From assembly GCA_022843805.1 (NCBI GenBank), contig JALHMY010000024.1, positions 1 through 64,000 of the forward strand: a DNA stretch of 64,000 nt, read 5' to 3'. Of this stretch, positions 51,901 through 60,424 are shown in pieces. Origin of the DNA: Fuerstiella sp. (lineage in GTDB: Bacteria > Planctomycetota > Planctomycetia > Planctomycetales > Planctomycetaceae). A program made the translations under genes and the position numbers. The notes beneath the pieces are model-generated. The model was not told where the DNA came from. It saw only the letters and a program-made list of their open reading frames with translations, and made no database searches. The first letter of the stretch is position 1; each line of letters begins with the position of its first letter.

Positions 51901-52169
51901 AGCGTTCCGGGCATTATACTGTCGAGTTCGAATATGCATGCGATGACAGCACGGCAGGCAATTTGATTCGCCTCTCCACCGGTACCCGGTTGCTCAGTGC
52001 ACGAGTGCCGGGCACTGGCAACTGGGAGACTTACCGCCGCTGGACGGCTGGTACGCTGGATGTTCATGGAGGAAAAGGGAGACTGATTGTCACAGCCGCC
52101 GAAAAGCCATCAGCGTGGCTTATCGATCTTCGCGTGATTCGACTGATTCCACCGGGAAATGGCAAATAA
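45948..52169 (+). CDS. Giant secreted multidomain protein: deacetylase-like, neutral ceramidase-like, PVC-type dehydrogenase, HEAT-like repeats, c-type cytochrome, C-terminal beta-sandwich-like domain
   Basis: Single open frame 45891-52169; likely ATG 45948. VVVLAIDDMRDP; GAAVVDITPSVPLRLTGYGARKQ and ICSTHTHSAPAL; VELVASEPLIHDPVAFDWDVNGRLWVVEMGDYPRG; KRCSACHRLQGIGKSIGADL (CxxCH at 51354-51368). Confidence 0.9.
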   Translation: MHHLHNMIRSTLLCSILVPFWVSAAVGDDGSAGLARLERSNPWYPSLNLPALTTPKWIAEDGVEAVVVLAIDDMRDPAKYEQYLRPILNRLKQIDGRAPVSIMTCQVRPDDPQLQSWLSEGLSIECHTADHPCPLLQGGDFAKAKSTYERCVELMNQIPGNRPVAFRMPCCDSLNTVSPRFYSEIFNRTTDKQNFLEIDSSVFNFFTSDDKSIPKELVLDANGNERFLKYMPKANKYGGNVHNHFVNFIRNYPYPYVINNSCWQFPCVAPSDWSAQHLHGVNNPLTVEDWKAAIDITVHKQGVFNLVFHPHGWIKAEQVVEMIDHAVSKHGTKVKFLTFREAAERLQKSLQNGKALRDSSKDVQDNLSHIPFRQAHHQENDLNALSPELREIVSTGRSEKLLPILRPDGTSNGLFIHDQHFCWQNEDTAGLPDLIHRVSFEEVLSEKRRAEDRSDIPAVPIGAAVVDITPSVPLRLTGYGARKQESEGVAEKIHARALVFGGDGIPGNDGQQSVLVTVDNCGVAAEITETVFAKLAEKHKLVRERFVICSTHTHSAPALRGFAPNILSDVTADQAARLNQYETELTGKLVEVVDQAIAAQRPGYLSTGYGEAGFAMNRRNVVDGKWVGFGAVADGPVDKRVPVLAAHDEEGRLIAVLANYACHCTTEPGSFNQVSGDWAGCAADFLEADHPGAVALIAIGCGADADPSPRGTHELARQNGRTIADEVNRLLATSANNAGPLSETPGNRMQADLKRIHPNLLCRIDRIDLPLSPLPPREELERRAAQKDVTGTHAQRLLKLLDDGQTVPTTIPGYPVQIWCFGDDLAMVFLGGEVVVDYSIRLNQMFDDSRLWINAYSNDVPCYIASKRLLREGGYEVDSSMVYYGRPGRLAPEAEDLICDTVQRLMPHEFYSKMLQTDFPGPLSPEDALASMKTRPDLKVELVASEPLIHDPVAFDWDVNGRLWVVEMGDYPRGIEPNSGKTGGRVQVLEDTDSDGRYDKATTFLSGIPFPNGICFWRNGVIITSAPDVIYAEDTNGDLQADLRKTLYTGFTEGNQQHRVNGLRWGLDGWLYLANGDSGGEIRAVATVDGIAVSGADAASGSSSSGVNIRGRDVRIQPDLGLVEAVSGQTQFGRERDDFGNWFGNNNSNPIWQYVLEDAYLKRNPHAAAPTVRGEVAEIPGAAPVFPVSRTLARFNDFGSANRFTSACSTMIYRDIRLGQQYYGNALTSEPVHNLVSRLVLNRTGITYRGRRAEDEQASELLASGDNWFRPTMLRTGPDGALYLADMYRQVIEHPEWIPPEYQRRMDLQAGCDRGRIYRLVPVQDCCTPASESLSPSDSKAPAPSPKPDTGDLRAWFAQKWDQIPTEHLVTRLSSPNGWWRDTAHRILLHRQNTTAMETLTNLAKDHSSPAVRLQSLAVLQHLNDDQSELSKILTDALVDASAEVRCHAIRLLEPYMRNPAARLPEQLTGLAGDPDDSVVLQLASSLGESKSPEAAILLAKILRRQPENGWITSAVFSSLNAGNVADVLHAWNAAEQEENAAPGNSRKTDQSMAVFGRLIGQAAALQQPDAVRRPFVAMLTSLNTDNGRMNSATWQATLEVIRNLKRYRDMETAIRKSADVASAWESAAEHAMTIALDSDADNELRSVCARFVLSDGSVTHEQVIRLLDLLQPSTAIEVQQVIVEAAGTTGDSQTAIQLIQRWKGVGPAVRSGILDLLLAKNSWTEILLSSLKDGALAVSDIDAIHRDRLLTHRNESIRQQAEQLLSAGSSTSRTAVVDEWKNKITGMTGNSAAGKGVFEKRCSACHRLQGIGKSIGADLEALKDRSTDALLTAILDPNRAVETKFLSYTAALTNGLTISGMLLNETGNSVTLISSDGKEHAVARADLEELTGTSRSLMPEGLEKDLSPQELTDVMSYVQQHSIPWKQAEGNNPVLVQADDNGVITLPASAAQIYGPQLTYEKQYENLGWWATAEDYAVWTFESKRSGHYTVEFEYACDDSTAGNLIRLSTGTRLLSARVPGTGNWETYRRWTAGTLDVHGGKGRLIVTAAEKPSAWLIDLRVIRLIPPGNGK

Positions 52170-52208
52170 CCACAGCTCTCTCGATTCCCATTCGAAAAGC
52201 CTGGAACT

Positions 52209-52280
52209 TCGCCTTTCGCTCCGCGAACGAGCATCCTTTTGCGGAGCAAAAGGCGACACTTATTATCTGACTGCGCCTTA
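52209..52280. repeat. Dispersed twin-hairpin palindromic element, copy C
   Basis: TCGCCTTTCGCTCCGCGAACGAGCATCCTTTTGCGGAGCAAAAGGCGACACTTATTATCTGACTGCGCCTTA; matches copy A at 19.9 kb. Confidence 0.92.
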
Positions 52281-52618
52281 GCGGCAGAAGTGGAGGGTAT
52301 GTAAAACTTTAACACCTAGTGTGTCATGCGTAGTGCATCCCCGCATTGGAGCGATGTACAGGCATGGTGTGTGCGGCGGGTTCCCTCAGGAAACCTGTGT
52401 AGAGAACTTTCCTACCTCGTAACAATTGTTCCGTCGAGGGTCTCTGCGGGATACAGGAACGGTTGAATTCCGGCAACACAAAAGCAAATGCTGTTGTCGG
52501 TTTGTCATATGGTTGAATGGGAACATCACCACATTGAGGTGATTCGACACCACAGACAGGAAATTGTTACCTGTCGACTCAGCCTGATGCCAAAAACCGT
52601 TCGCGTCGGAACCTGTTC

Positions 52619-54583
52619 ATGTCCCTGCGGAGTCAAATCGCGATTATCCTTGCCTGCCTGTCGCTCCTGCAGGCCGGGGCAACGTGGGCTGTTCATTTCT
52701 TTGTGACGATGCCCGCTTTTCTGGGAATTGAACGCGAGTTTGCTCAGCGAAATATGGGGCAATGTCTGGACGCTATCGAAGGAGAACTGGCCAACTTGTC
52801 AAAGCTGGCCAACGACTGGGGAGCATGGGACGACCCTTACCAGTTCGTTGTCGATCGAAATGAGGAGTTTCGGCGAAAGAATCTGATGGAGGAAACGTTC
52901 GTCAATACAAGCACCAATCTGTTGTGCTTTTTAAATAACGATCGCGAAATCGTCTGGAGCGACTGTCGCGATATTCAGACGCTTGAGCAAGTTAAAGTTG
53001 ATGATGTTTACGAGCTGATTCGGCGTGAAAATGGCCCGCTGACATCTCACCGTCATGCGGATGATTCGAGGCAGGGACTCATTGTCACGGCCCGGGGACC
53101 AATGCTTATTGTTTCGCGTCCGATCATTCCAACTCGTCGCGAAGGCTCCATTCGCGGGTCAGTGGTCATGGGCCGTTTTCTGAGTGCCGAGCAGACCCGG
53201 ATTCTGGCTCGTCGCCTGCATATGGACCTGTCCATAACGGAAACTGGCAGAACCGGAGTTCCCGAATCGTTACCAGTCAGTCAGTTGCTGCTGAACAAGT
53301 CCGTTCTGCTTGAGAACGTCAGTGCCAGCCTGATGACTGCATCGGCAGTTCTGCCGGATATGTTTGGACACGCAGCAATTCTGGTGCAGCTGACACTGCC
53401 TCGAAAGATCACCGCACTGGGAAGTTCCGCAGCATGGGCGTCAAAAATCTGTGGATTGTTCTGCACGATTCTGACAATGCTGGGAATCGCCGCATGCCTG
53501 CATTTCCGCATTCTGCAGCCACTGCAGGCGCTGTCTGCACATGCAGCAAGAATTGGCCACAATGACGACCTTAAGGCACGACTCAACCTGCGGCGTCGCG
53601 ACGAAATTGGATCGCTGGCTGACCGATTCGACCAGATGGTAGAAAACCTGGCCGTTTCCCGATCGAAGCTGCTCGAGGCCGTGCATCGAGCCGGTATGGC
53701 GGAAAGCGTTTCGGAACTGCTTCACAACGTCGGAAATGCAGTCAACTCTGCAGGATGCTCAACCGAGCTTCTCGAAGAACGACTCAGCTCATCCCGAATT
53801 TCAGGTCTTGGCAGGGCAACAGCCATGTTGCAGGAGCAGAAACCGCAGGCGGCTGACTTCTTCTCTGCTGACGCTCGCGGCATGCAACTTATTGACTATC
53901 TCATCGGCCTTAATGAAAAGCTGCAGGAGGAACATGTCAGTAACCTGAACGAGGTAACGAGGCTGCATGAAACCATCCGTCACATTCGATCGGCGATTGC
54001 TGAACGGAGAACTTTTGCTGCCGGAGCCGAATTCCGTCAGGAGACAGAACTGAAATCCCTGCTGAAGGAAGTCATTCGTCTCAGTGAGCCCGAACTGAAC
54101 ACAGTCGCCGTTCAGGTACGTCTTATTGTACCGCCACTCCCTCACCTGAATCTGAACACAACACGCATGACCCAGATTCTGATGAATCTGGTGAAGAATG
54201 CCGTGCAGGCTATGAACAGCACACCTGTGGGGCAAAGAGTACTGACAATCGCCGCCCGGTTTCTTCCGCCCCATGGTATAGAGATAGACGTGGCTGACAC
54301 CGGCTGCGGAATCTCGCCGGAAGTTCACGAGAAACTTTTCCGGCATGGCTTCACGACACGGAGCGACGGACACGGTCTGGGACTGCACTACTGCGCCAAC
54401 GCCATCCGGGAAGCCGGTGGTGACATCTCCGTTTTCAGCGGAGGACTGCATGGTGAAACAACGTTTCGAATTCAGCTTCCGAATGTTTTTCCGGAAAGCA
54501 TAGCGGTTGGCGATTATGAGGACGATACGGCGCAGCCTTCTGCCGGGTTTCGCATCAGAGAACATCCAGCTCTTTGTTCATAA
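52619..54583 (+). CDS. Membrane sensor histidine kinase with CHASE4-like periplasmic domain and HAMP
   Basis: N-terminal TM; LANDWGAWDDPYQFV (CHASE4-like); HAMP-like ILQPLQALSAHAARIGHNDDLKARLNLRRRDEIGSLADRFDQM; HATPase motifs ILMNLVKNAVQAM, VADTGCGIS, GHGLGLHYCANAIREAGG. Confidence 0.92.
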   Translation: MSLRSQIAIILACLSLLQAGATWAVHFFVTMPAFLGIEREFAQRNMGQCLDAIEGELANLSKLANDWGAWDDPYQFVVDRNEEFRRKNLMEETFVNTSTNLLCFLNNDREIVWSDCRDIQTLEQVKVDDVYELIRRENGPLTSHRHADDSRQGLIVTARGPMLIVSRPIIPTRREGSIRGSVVMGRFLSAEQTRILARRLHMDLSITETGRTGVPESLPVSQLLLNKSVLLENVSASLMTASAVLPDMFGHAAILVQLTLPRKITALGSSAAWASKICGLFCTILTMLGIAACLHFRILQPLQALSAHAARIGHNDDLKARLNLRRRDEIGSLADRFDQMVENLAVSRSKLLEAVHRAGMAESVSELLHNVGNAVNSAGCSTELLEERLSSSRISGLGRATAMLQEQKPQAADFFSADARGMQLIDYLIGLNEKLQEEHVSNLNEVTRLHETIRHIRSAIAERRTFAAGAEFRQETELKSLLKEVIRLSEPELNTVAVQVRLIVPPLPHLNLNTTRMTQILMNLVKNAVQAMNSTPVGQRVLTIAARFLPPHGIEIDVADTGCGISPEVHEKLFRHGFTTRSDGHGLGLHYCANAIREAGGDISVFSGGLHGETTFRIQLPNVFPESIAVGDYEDDTAQPSAGFRIREHPALCS

Positions 54584-54645
54584 CAAGTTTCGGAATCGAA
54601 AAAACAGTCATTAACTGAGACAAGAGCCTCTGCGGGAGTTACGCC

Positions 54646-56499
54646 ATGAATCCTTTATCAGGCGAGCAACATCGAATCCTGATTGTAGACGATAATCCGT
54701 CCATTCATCAGGACATTCGCAGCCTGTTGCAGTTCAGGGACTGCACTTCCCTGGACGAATACGAGTCCGAGCTGTTCGGTGTTACCGGCCAGGGTGTCCC
54801 GGCATGCCTGAACGCGGATCGCTTTGAGGTGCAGTCGGCCTTTCAGGGACAGCAGGCCCTTCAGATGCTGCGAGATGCCATCAGTGAAGGCCGACCTTAC
54901 AGTATGGCCGTTGTCGATATCCGAATGCCGCCCGGATGGGACGGCCTTGAAACCATTCAATATCTCTGGGCTGCGGATCCGGACCTGGAAGTTGTGATCT
55001 GTACTGCGTTCTCAGACTACTCGTGGCGACATATCGTCTCCTGCCTCGGGCAGTCTGATCGATTTCTGATTTTGCGAAAGCCTTTCGAAAGTATCGAACT
55101 GCGTCAGCTGGTCCTGACGCTCACAACTAAAGTGAGCATGAGAAAACGTCAGGCCGAACATCTGCAGACGATGGAAAGAACGCTCGCGGAACGCTCCGAG
55201 GCTCGTGATGCGGCAGAAAAGGCAAACCGTGTTAAAAGCGAATTTCTGGCCAACATGAGCCATGAAATTCGTACGCCACTGAATGGAGTTATTGGCATGC
55301 TTCAGCTGCTGCAGGAAACTCGGCTGAATGAGGCACAGAAACGCTATGTGGGTGTGGCCGCCTCATCCGCCGACTATCTGATGAGTCTTCTGAATGGTGT
55401 TCTGGACTTTTCGAAAGTCGAAGAAGGTCAGCTGGAGCTGGAGGATGCAGATTTCTCGCTGACTAACCTGCTGCATGAAGTTGTCGAGATGCAGGCGGGC
55501 AGCGCGAAGCTGCGGGGCCTCGAAATCTGCTGCGAATTGTCTGCCAGCCTTCCGCAGACTGTTCGCGGGGACCGGTCCCGGCTGCAACAGATTCTGCTGA
55601 ATCTTATATCGAATGCAGTTAAGTTTACAGATCATGGTTACGTGACACTGGCTGCGATACCGCAGGAGACCAGCGACCAGTTTCATCACATCCGGTTTGA
55701 GATTCGGGATACCGGCATTGGAATTCCGCATGACCGTCGGCATCGTCTTTTCCGAATGTTTTCCCAGGTTGATGCATCCACGACTCGCCGCTTTGGAGGA
55801 ACAGGACTGGGACTCGCGTTGTGCAAACGGCTTGTCGAGCTCTTTGGCGGAGAAATTGGGGTGGAGAGCGAGCCTGAACACGGATCCACATTCTGGTTTA
55901 CGGTTCAGCTGAAACGACCGCTGTCTGCTGAATCAGGAATGGATTCAGATACTTCGGAAGGTGTTTCAGATTCCCGCCCGCCGCTGGAAGCAAAGGGCGA
56001 TCTTCGAGTACTGATTGTTGACGACCATGAAGTCAATCAGACTGTCATTCGTGAATTTCTGAAACAGTTCGGATATCAGTGTGAGATTGCTGAGGATGGT
56101 CAGAAAGCCGTCGAAAAGGCAGAGTCCCGAATGTTTGACGCTGTTCTGATGGACTGTCAGATGCCCGTGATGAACGGCCTGCAGGCAACAGCATCCATCC
56201 GAAGATCTGAAGCGGAGCAAAGTGGACTCAGTCGTACCGGGCGCAAGCTGCCGATCATTGCGCTGACTGCCAGCGCGACACAGCAGGACTTTGCTGCGTG
56301 TATGGCGGCTGGAATGGATGGGTATCTCACCAAACCGGTGAACTATGCGAACCTGCTGGAAGAGCTGGGGAAATGCACGTCCGGTGGTTCAGACTTGCCG
56401 CCCGCACCTTCACCGTCATCAGGCAAATTCAGCAATGGCCGAAACGGCGGAAATCGCGCTGTCGATTTCTTCGAAAGTGTTCCAGTATCCAGGGCTTAG
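54646..56499 (+). CDS. Hybrid histidine kinase: REC - HisKA - HATPase_c - REC
   Basis: 617 aa; [14 protein letters not shown]...[80 protein letters not shown]...[11 protein letters not shown]. Confidence 0.96.
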   Translation: MNPLSGEQHRILIVDDNPSIHQDIRSLLQFRDCTSLDEYESELFGVTGQGVPACLNADRFEVQSAFQGQQALQMLRDAISEGRPYSMAVVDIRMPPGWDGLETIQYLWAADPDLEVVICTAFSDYSWRHIVSCLGQSDRFLILRKPFESIELRQLVLTLTTKVSMRKRQAEHLQTMERTLAERSEARDAAEKANRVKSEFLANMSHEIRTPLNGVIGMLQLLQETRLNEAQKRYVGVAASSADYLMSLLNGVLDFSKVEEGQLELEDADFSLTNLLHEVVEMQAGSAKLRGLEICCELSASLPQTVRGDRSRLQQILLNLISNAVKFTDHGYVTLAAIPQETSDQFHHIRFEIRDTGIGIPHDRRHRLFRMFSQVDASTTRRFGGTGLGLALCKRLVELFGGEIGVESEPEHGSTFWFTVQLKRPLSAESGMDSDTSEGVSDSRPPLEAKGDLRVLIVDDHEVNQTVIREFLKQFGYQCEIAEDGQKAVEKAESRMFDAVLMDCQMPVMNGLQATASIRRSEAEQSGLSRTGRKLPIIALTASATQQDFAACMAAGMDGYLTKPVNYANLLEELGKCTSGGSDLPPAPSPSSGKFSNGRNGGNRAVDFFESVPVSRA

Positions 56500-57585
56500 A
56501 CGAATCGCTCCTCCCCACGGCGCCGTACCCAGAACACTGTGTGTCATTGGCGCACAGTGAAGGCCTGGCCGGCACTGAATTTCAAATGACTGCTCAAGGA
56601 TTGTGGCTGCTTCACGGCAGTCCATATTCCCGATATTGAAGGCGATAATACCGGTTCGCTGGGCTGATCCGGCATCAGCAAAAATTTTCACGGACGGAAT
56701 GTCACGCAGCCCCATCCGGAGCCGCTCCGACAGGTCTGCAACCTGTGAATGGACCTTCTGTACGGTAACCGTCTGCAGCCAGCGAGTCGCCGCGTAAAGG
56801 CCAGCCAGACCGGGCATGTTCAGATTTCCGCTTTCAAACCTGCCAGGCATTGCTGCAGGCTGCTCCGGCGATTCGCTCGACGTCCCTGTCCCCCCACAAC
56901 GAACGGGTCTGATCAGTCCTTCCAGTCCTGGTCGAACCGCCAGCACTCCGGTACCAAGCGGCCCGAGCAGTCCCTTATGCCCGGCTGCTGCCAGAAAATC
57001 GATCTCCAGTTCACGCATATTCATCGGAAAATGGCCGGCTGTCTGGGCAGCATCAACCAGCAGCATGGCACCAGCAGCATGAGTGATGTCCGCCAGTTGC
57101 CGGACCGGCTGAACAACTCCAGTCACATTCGAAGCGTGACTCAGTACGGCCAGTCGTACCGGTGACAACTCAGCCTGACGCTGGAATTCTGTGACACTGA
57201 TCTCTCCTGACTCCGCATCAAACGGGACATAGTCCACCTGCAGATTCAGCTCTTTGGAGAGCTGGGTCAGAGGACGAAGCACAGAATTGTGTTCGAGCTG
57301 AGAACTGAGAACTCGATCACCGGCATTCAGAATCCCCCGCAGCAGCAGATTCAGACTGTCGGTACAATTGAAGGTAAAGACGGTCGCTGACGCCGATTCA
57401 ATACCGAGCAGGGCCGCAACCTGACGCCGGCACTGTTCAACCAGATCTGTTGACGAACCGGCGGCCGCATGAATGCCGCGGCCGTAAGCCGCGCCGTTTC
57501 CCCTCATCCACTGATCCACTGCGTCGTAAACGCCCGGGGCCTTGGGAAAACTGGTTGCCGCATTGTCCAGATAAATCAAACTCAT
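56419..57585 (-). CDS. Aminotransferase class V / cysteine desulfurase-like protein
   Basis: 388 aa; [91 protein letters not shown]. Confidence 0.92.
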   Translation of the reverse strand: MSLIYLDNAATSFPKAPGVYDAVDQWMRGNGAAYGRGIHAAAGSSTDLVEQCRRQVAALLGIESASATVFTFNCTDSLNLLLRGILNAGDRVLSSQLEHNSVLRPLTQLSKELNLQVDYVPFDAESGEISVTEFQRQAELSPVRLAVLSHASNVTGVVQPVRQLADITHAAGAMLLVDAAQTAGHFPMNMRELEIDFLAAAGHKGLLGPLGTGVLAVRPGLEGLIRPVRCGGTGTSSESPEQPAAMPGRFESGNLNMPGLAGLYAATRWLQTVTVQKVHSQVADLSERLRMGLRDIPSVKIFADAGSAQRTGIIAFNIGNMDCREAATILEQSFEIQCRPGLHCAPMTHSVLGTAPWGGAIRLSPGYWNTFEEIDSAISAVSAIAEFA

Positions 57586-57665
57586 GACATCAGGCCATTC
57601 TCACCGGTCGTACTCTGAGAGCTCAAATGGGCTTTGTGCCTCTCAGACAACGATCGTCACGACCG

Positions 57666-59834
57666 TTACTGCTGGCCAGGCAACCAGAGGCTGCCTCCCC
57701 CGCCCTGCTCTGCTTCACTTTGTGGAGTCCACAGACCACCGGAATTCTGAGCACCAATTGATACGGGCAACTCCAGCTCCTGCAGAAGGTGTTCGCAATG
57801 AGAATCCATCAGCTGCCCCTGAATAACCTCACCGATCTCCGGCAGCTTCCCGATGTATCGGTCGCGAATTCGATGCAATAATACGATCAGTTCAGGATCG
57901 GTCGGATCATCCAGCCGCATCGCCAGCTCGCGGATTTCGATCTCAAGCAGCTCACGGAAGCTTTCGCGGCTTACCGATGCCGTTTTTCTCGCAGTCTGCA
58001 TACAGGAGGTGATGGTGTCCGGATCGCTTTCCGTTCGGGCGATGGATGCTCGCATCAGGCAGGCACGAACGACGCCAAACTGCTCCAGTGCAGCCTGGCG
58101 TCGAAGCAGTTCGTCCAGCCCTTTCTTTGCCAGGTCCGCAAATCCCAGCATTGATACTCGATTGCAGTACTCAATCAGATGCTGATCGTTCAGCTGAATA
58201 CAGTCCAGCCGCTGGAGGAAATAACAGGGGAACGCTGCACAGTGCTGACCATCCGAAAGCGAAGTCGGGGCGGGGTCGGCGATCTGCAGCTTCCGGCGGA
58301 GCAATGAAACATCAAACGGTCGTTCATAGTAGCGAGCATTAACCGAAAGTGTGAGAACGGCAGCCGCGAGTACCACCTTCATGGATGGATCCTTTGCCGC
58401 ATCAGCAGGAGTTTTTCCGCCGAGCGACAACAGTGGTCTGTTCATCCAGCGACTGGCAAGCTCGTCATTCCATCCACGGACGATTTTTCGATACTGGCTC
58501 TTCGTCACATCGTCAGGACAATAGAGTCTGCAATCAAACTCTCTCGCATCTCTGGGATGCAAAATCGCAACGGATGGCTGCTGTTTGTCGTCCGAAACCG
58601 GCAGCAGCAGATCCCCGCAAACTCTTCGAAGTTCAGCGAGCACGGCTTCGGCCTGATCCTCAACTACCACAACCCGCAGTATCGGTGTACTGATGTTGTT
58701 CGCAGCGGCAGCGGCCTCGTCAATAATATCCAGGAGTTCAACGTCAGCGATTACTTCGGAGAGTTGCGAAACATCCGTGATCGCGTCGGCGGGACTGGGA
58801 CGATTCAGCAGGTCAAACATGGCAACAATGTCCATGCCCGGCGGCAGGGTCGACTTCTCAGCGTCCTCCAGATCCTCATCTCCGTAGCGGATCAGCGCCT
58901 CCATGTCTTCAACAACGGTCAGCAACTCCGAGCCTGACCTGACGGGCAACCGATACTCGTACAGCGCATAACTTCGTTCAGGAAGTTTCTGATCGAGCAA
59001 CTGTGCAAGCGATTCCGCTTCCGCTGCTGTATCAGGATCCGTGAGTAAGGTGGCCGCTTTATGCAAAGCCGCGGCTGCATCGGCAGATCGCCCATCCCAT
59101 GCTCGACAGAGACCCAGGTTGTGCCAAATGGCACCATTCTGAGCATTTGTTTCGCTGAGCCTGGAATAGATAATGGCGGCCGGTTCCCAGCAGCCAATCA
59201 AACTCAGCTTTCTCGCTCGAAGATCCTGCTGCATTGTTTCATCACTGCCGGAAACTGGCAGCAGCGAATGCGGAGTTCTCAGGACAACCGGTACAATGTT
59301 GTCTGCTTCCAGCATCGCCAGGTTCATCAAATACTGGCGTCCCTGTTCAGGTCCCGCCAGCCGGGCAGACAGAGCAAGATGCTCACGACCTCCCATGTAT
59401 TCCAGGTCCGAAATCATGTTCAGACCGATCAGATGGGCCAGCTGTGCCATTTCCAGCGGCATCGTCCGGGAACTGATCTGAAATGTTCGATGTATCAGAC
59501 GTCGCGAAGCCTCAAAGCCGTCTAACGTCAACGCAAGACGAGACAGCCACATTAGCCCTCGGGGATGGTCAGGATGCTGTTTGAGAAAAGCTGTCAGAAT
59601 TTCGCGACATTCCTCGTCCCGGTTCATTTGTCGCAGAAGATCGCACAATTCTGCAACCAGCACTTCACGGTTGGGGAATTTCACCAGCAGGTCTCGTAAC
59701 TGCTTTTCCGCAGCTTCCGGCTGATTCTCCTGCAGGCGACTGATGCGCTGCAGATCCGGCAGAATATCGCTGCAGCAAAATTTCAGCTTCTTCCCGCTTC
59801 CACAGGGGCAATTTGAATACGGATTGTTGCTCAT
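57666..59834 (-). CDS. SEC-C motif/tetratricopeptide-like repeat protein
   Basis: 722 aa; N-terminal NPYSNCPCGSGKKLKFCC (SEC-C zinc motif); TPR-like helical repeats. Confidence 0.85.
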   Translation of the reverse strand: MSNNPYSNCPCGSGKKLKFCCSDILPDLQRISRLQENQPEAAEKQLRDLLVKFPNREVLVAELCDLLRQMNRDEECREILTAFLKQHPDHPRGLMWLSRLALTLDGFEASRRLIHRTFQISSRTMPLEMAQLAHLIGLNMISDLEYMGGREHLALSARLAGPEQGRQYLMNLAMLEADNIVPVVLRTPHSLLPVSGSDETMQQDLRARKLSLIGCWEPAAIIYSRLSETNAQNGAIWHNLGLCRAWDGRSADAAAALHKAATLLTDPDTAAEAESLAQLLDQKLPERSYALYEYRLPVRSGSELLTVVEDMEALIRYGDEDLEDAEKSTLPPGMDIVAMFDLLNRPSPADAITDVSQLSEVIADVELLDIIDEAAAAANNISTPILRVVVVEDQAEAVLAELRRVCGDLLLPVSDDKQQPSVAILHPRDAREFDCRLYCPDDVTKSQYRKIVRGWNDELASRWMNRPLLSLGGKTPADAAKDPSMKVVLAAAVLTLSVNARYYERPFDVSLLRRKLQIADPAPTSLSDGQHCAAFPCYFLQRLDCIQLNDQHLIEYCNRVSMLGFADLAKKGLDELLRRQAALEQFGVVRACLMRASIARTESDPDTITSCMQTARKTASVSRESFRELLEIEIRELAMRLDDPTDPELIVLLHRIRDRYIGKLPEIGEVIQGQLMDSHCEHLLQELELPVSIGAQNSGGLWTPQSEAEQGGGGSLWLPGQQ

Positions 59835-60424
59835 TAACCTGGACCTGTTCTGAATATTCTATTTTTCAACCTGCGCAACTTGCGCGGGATCGATACAGTT
59901 TCAATCAGCGTAATCGTCACACGCTGTTACCCGCTTCATTCGTCTGACAATACCTAAAGTGCCGGACAATAAACCACTTTCCACGAGGGAACGCCCGGCA
60001 GATGGACGAAAGTTGACACCGCGCGACGTCCATTGTCCAGTCACCAACTCGATTCACCGGTGATTCTGTACAGTGCAGTCGCGACCGTAGTCCCCGACAA
60101 TCCCTGCAAGGGTTTCCGAATTTCAAAAATCGCTTTTCCGACAGCTCAGGATATTAACAGGATTGCCATAGATTGGCAGGTCTGTCTGAACAGTCCTGAC
60201 GGCACCTGCCAATTGGCCGTTTTTTACGTATTTAACCCTGTTTTTCCTGAAAATCGTGTTTTGGATGCCGCCAGCACTGAATCTGCGAGAAACAAAAAAA
60301 TCGTCCGGCAGTCCATTTTTCCGTGGGCAGTCGATTCCGTCAGCTGTTGAAACCACCCGACTGAAACTAGACTTCCGAAAGCGTAAATCGTCGCTTTTCG
60401 AAAACTCTGGCAACAAAAACGGCT

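Noticed and set aside
52284-52618. Possible riboswitch or structured leader before the CHASE4 kinase
   Set aside because: Some complementary segments but no match to any riboswitch consensus I know and no long stem.
53801-54565. 254-aa antisense ORF over the histidine kinase
   Set aside because: Opposite-strand shadow of the HATPase region.
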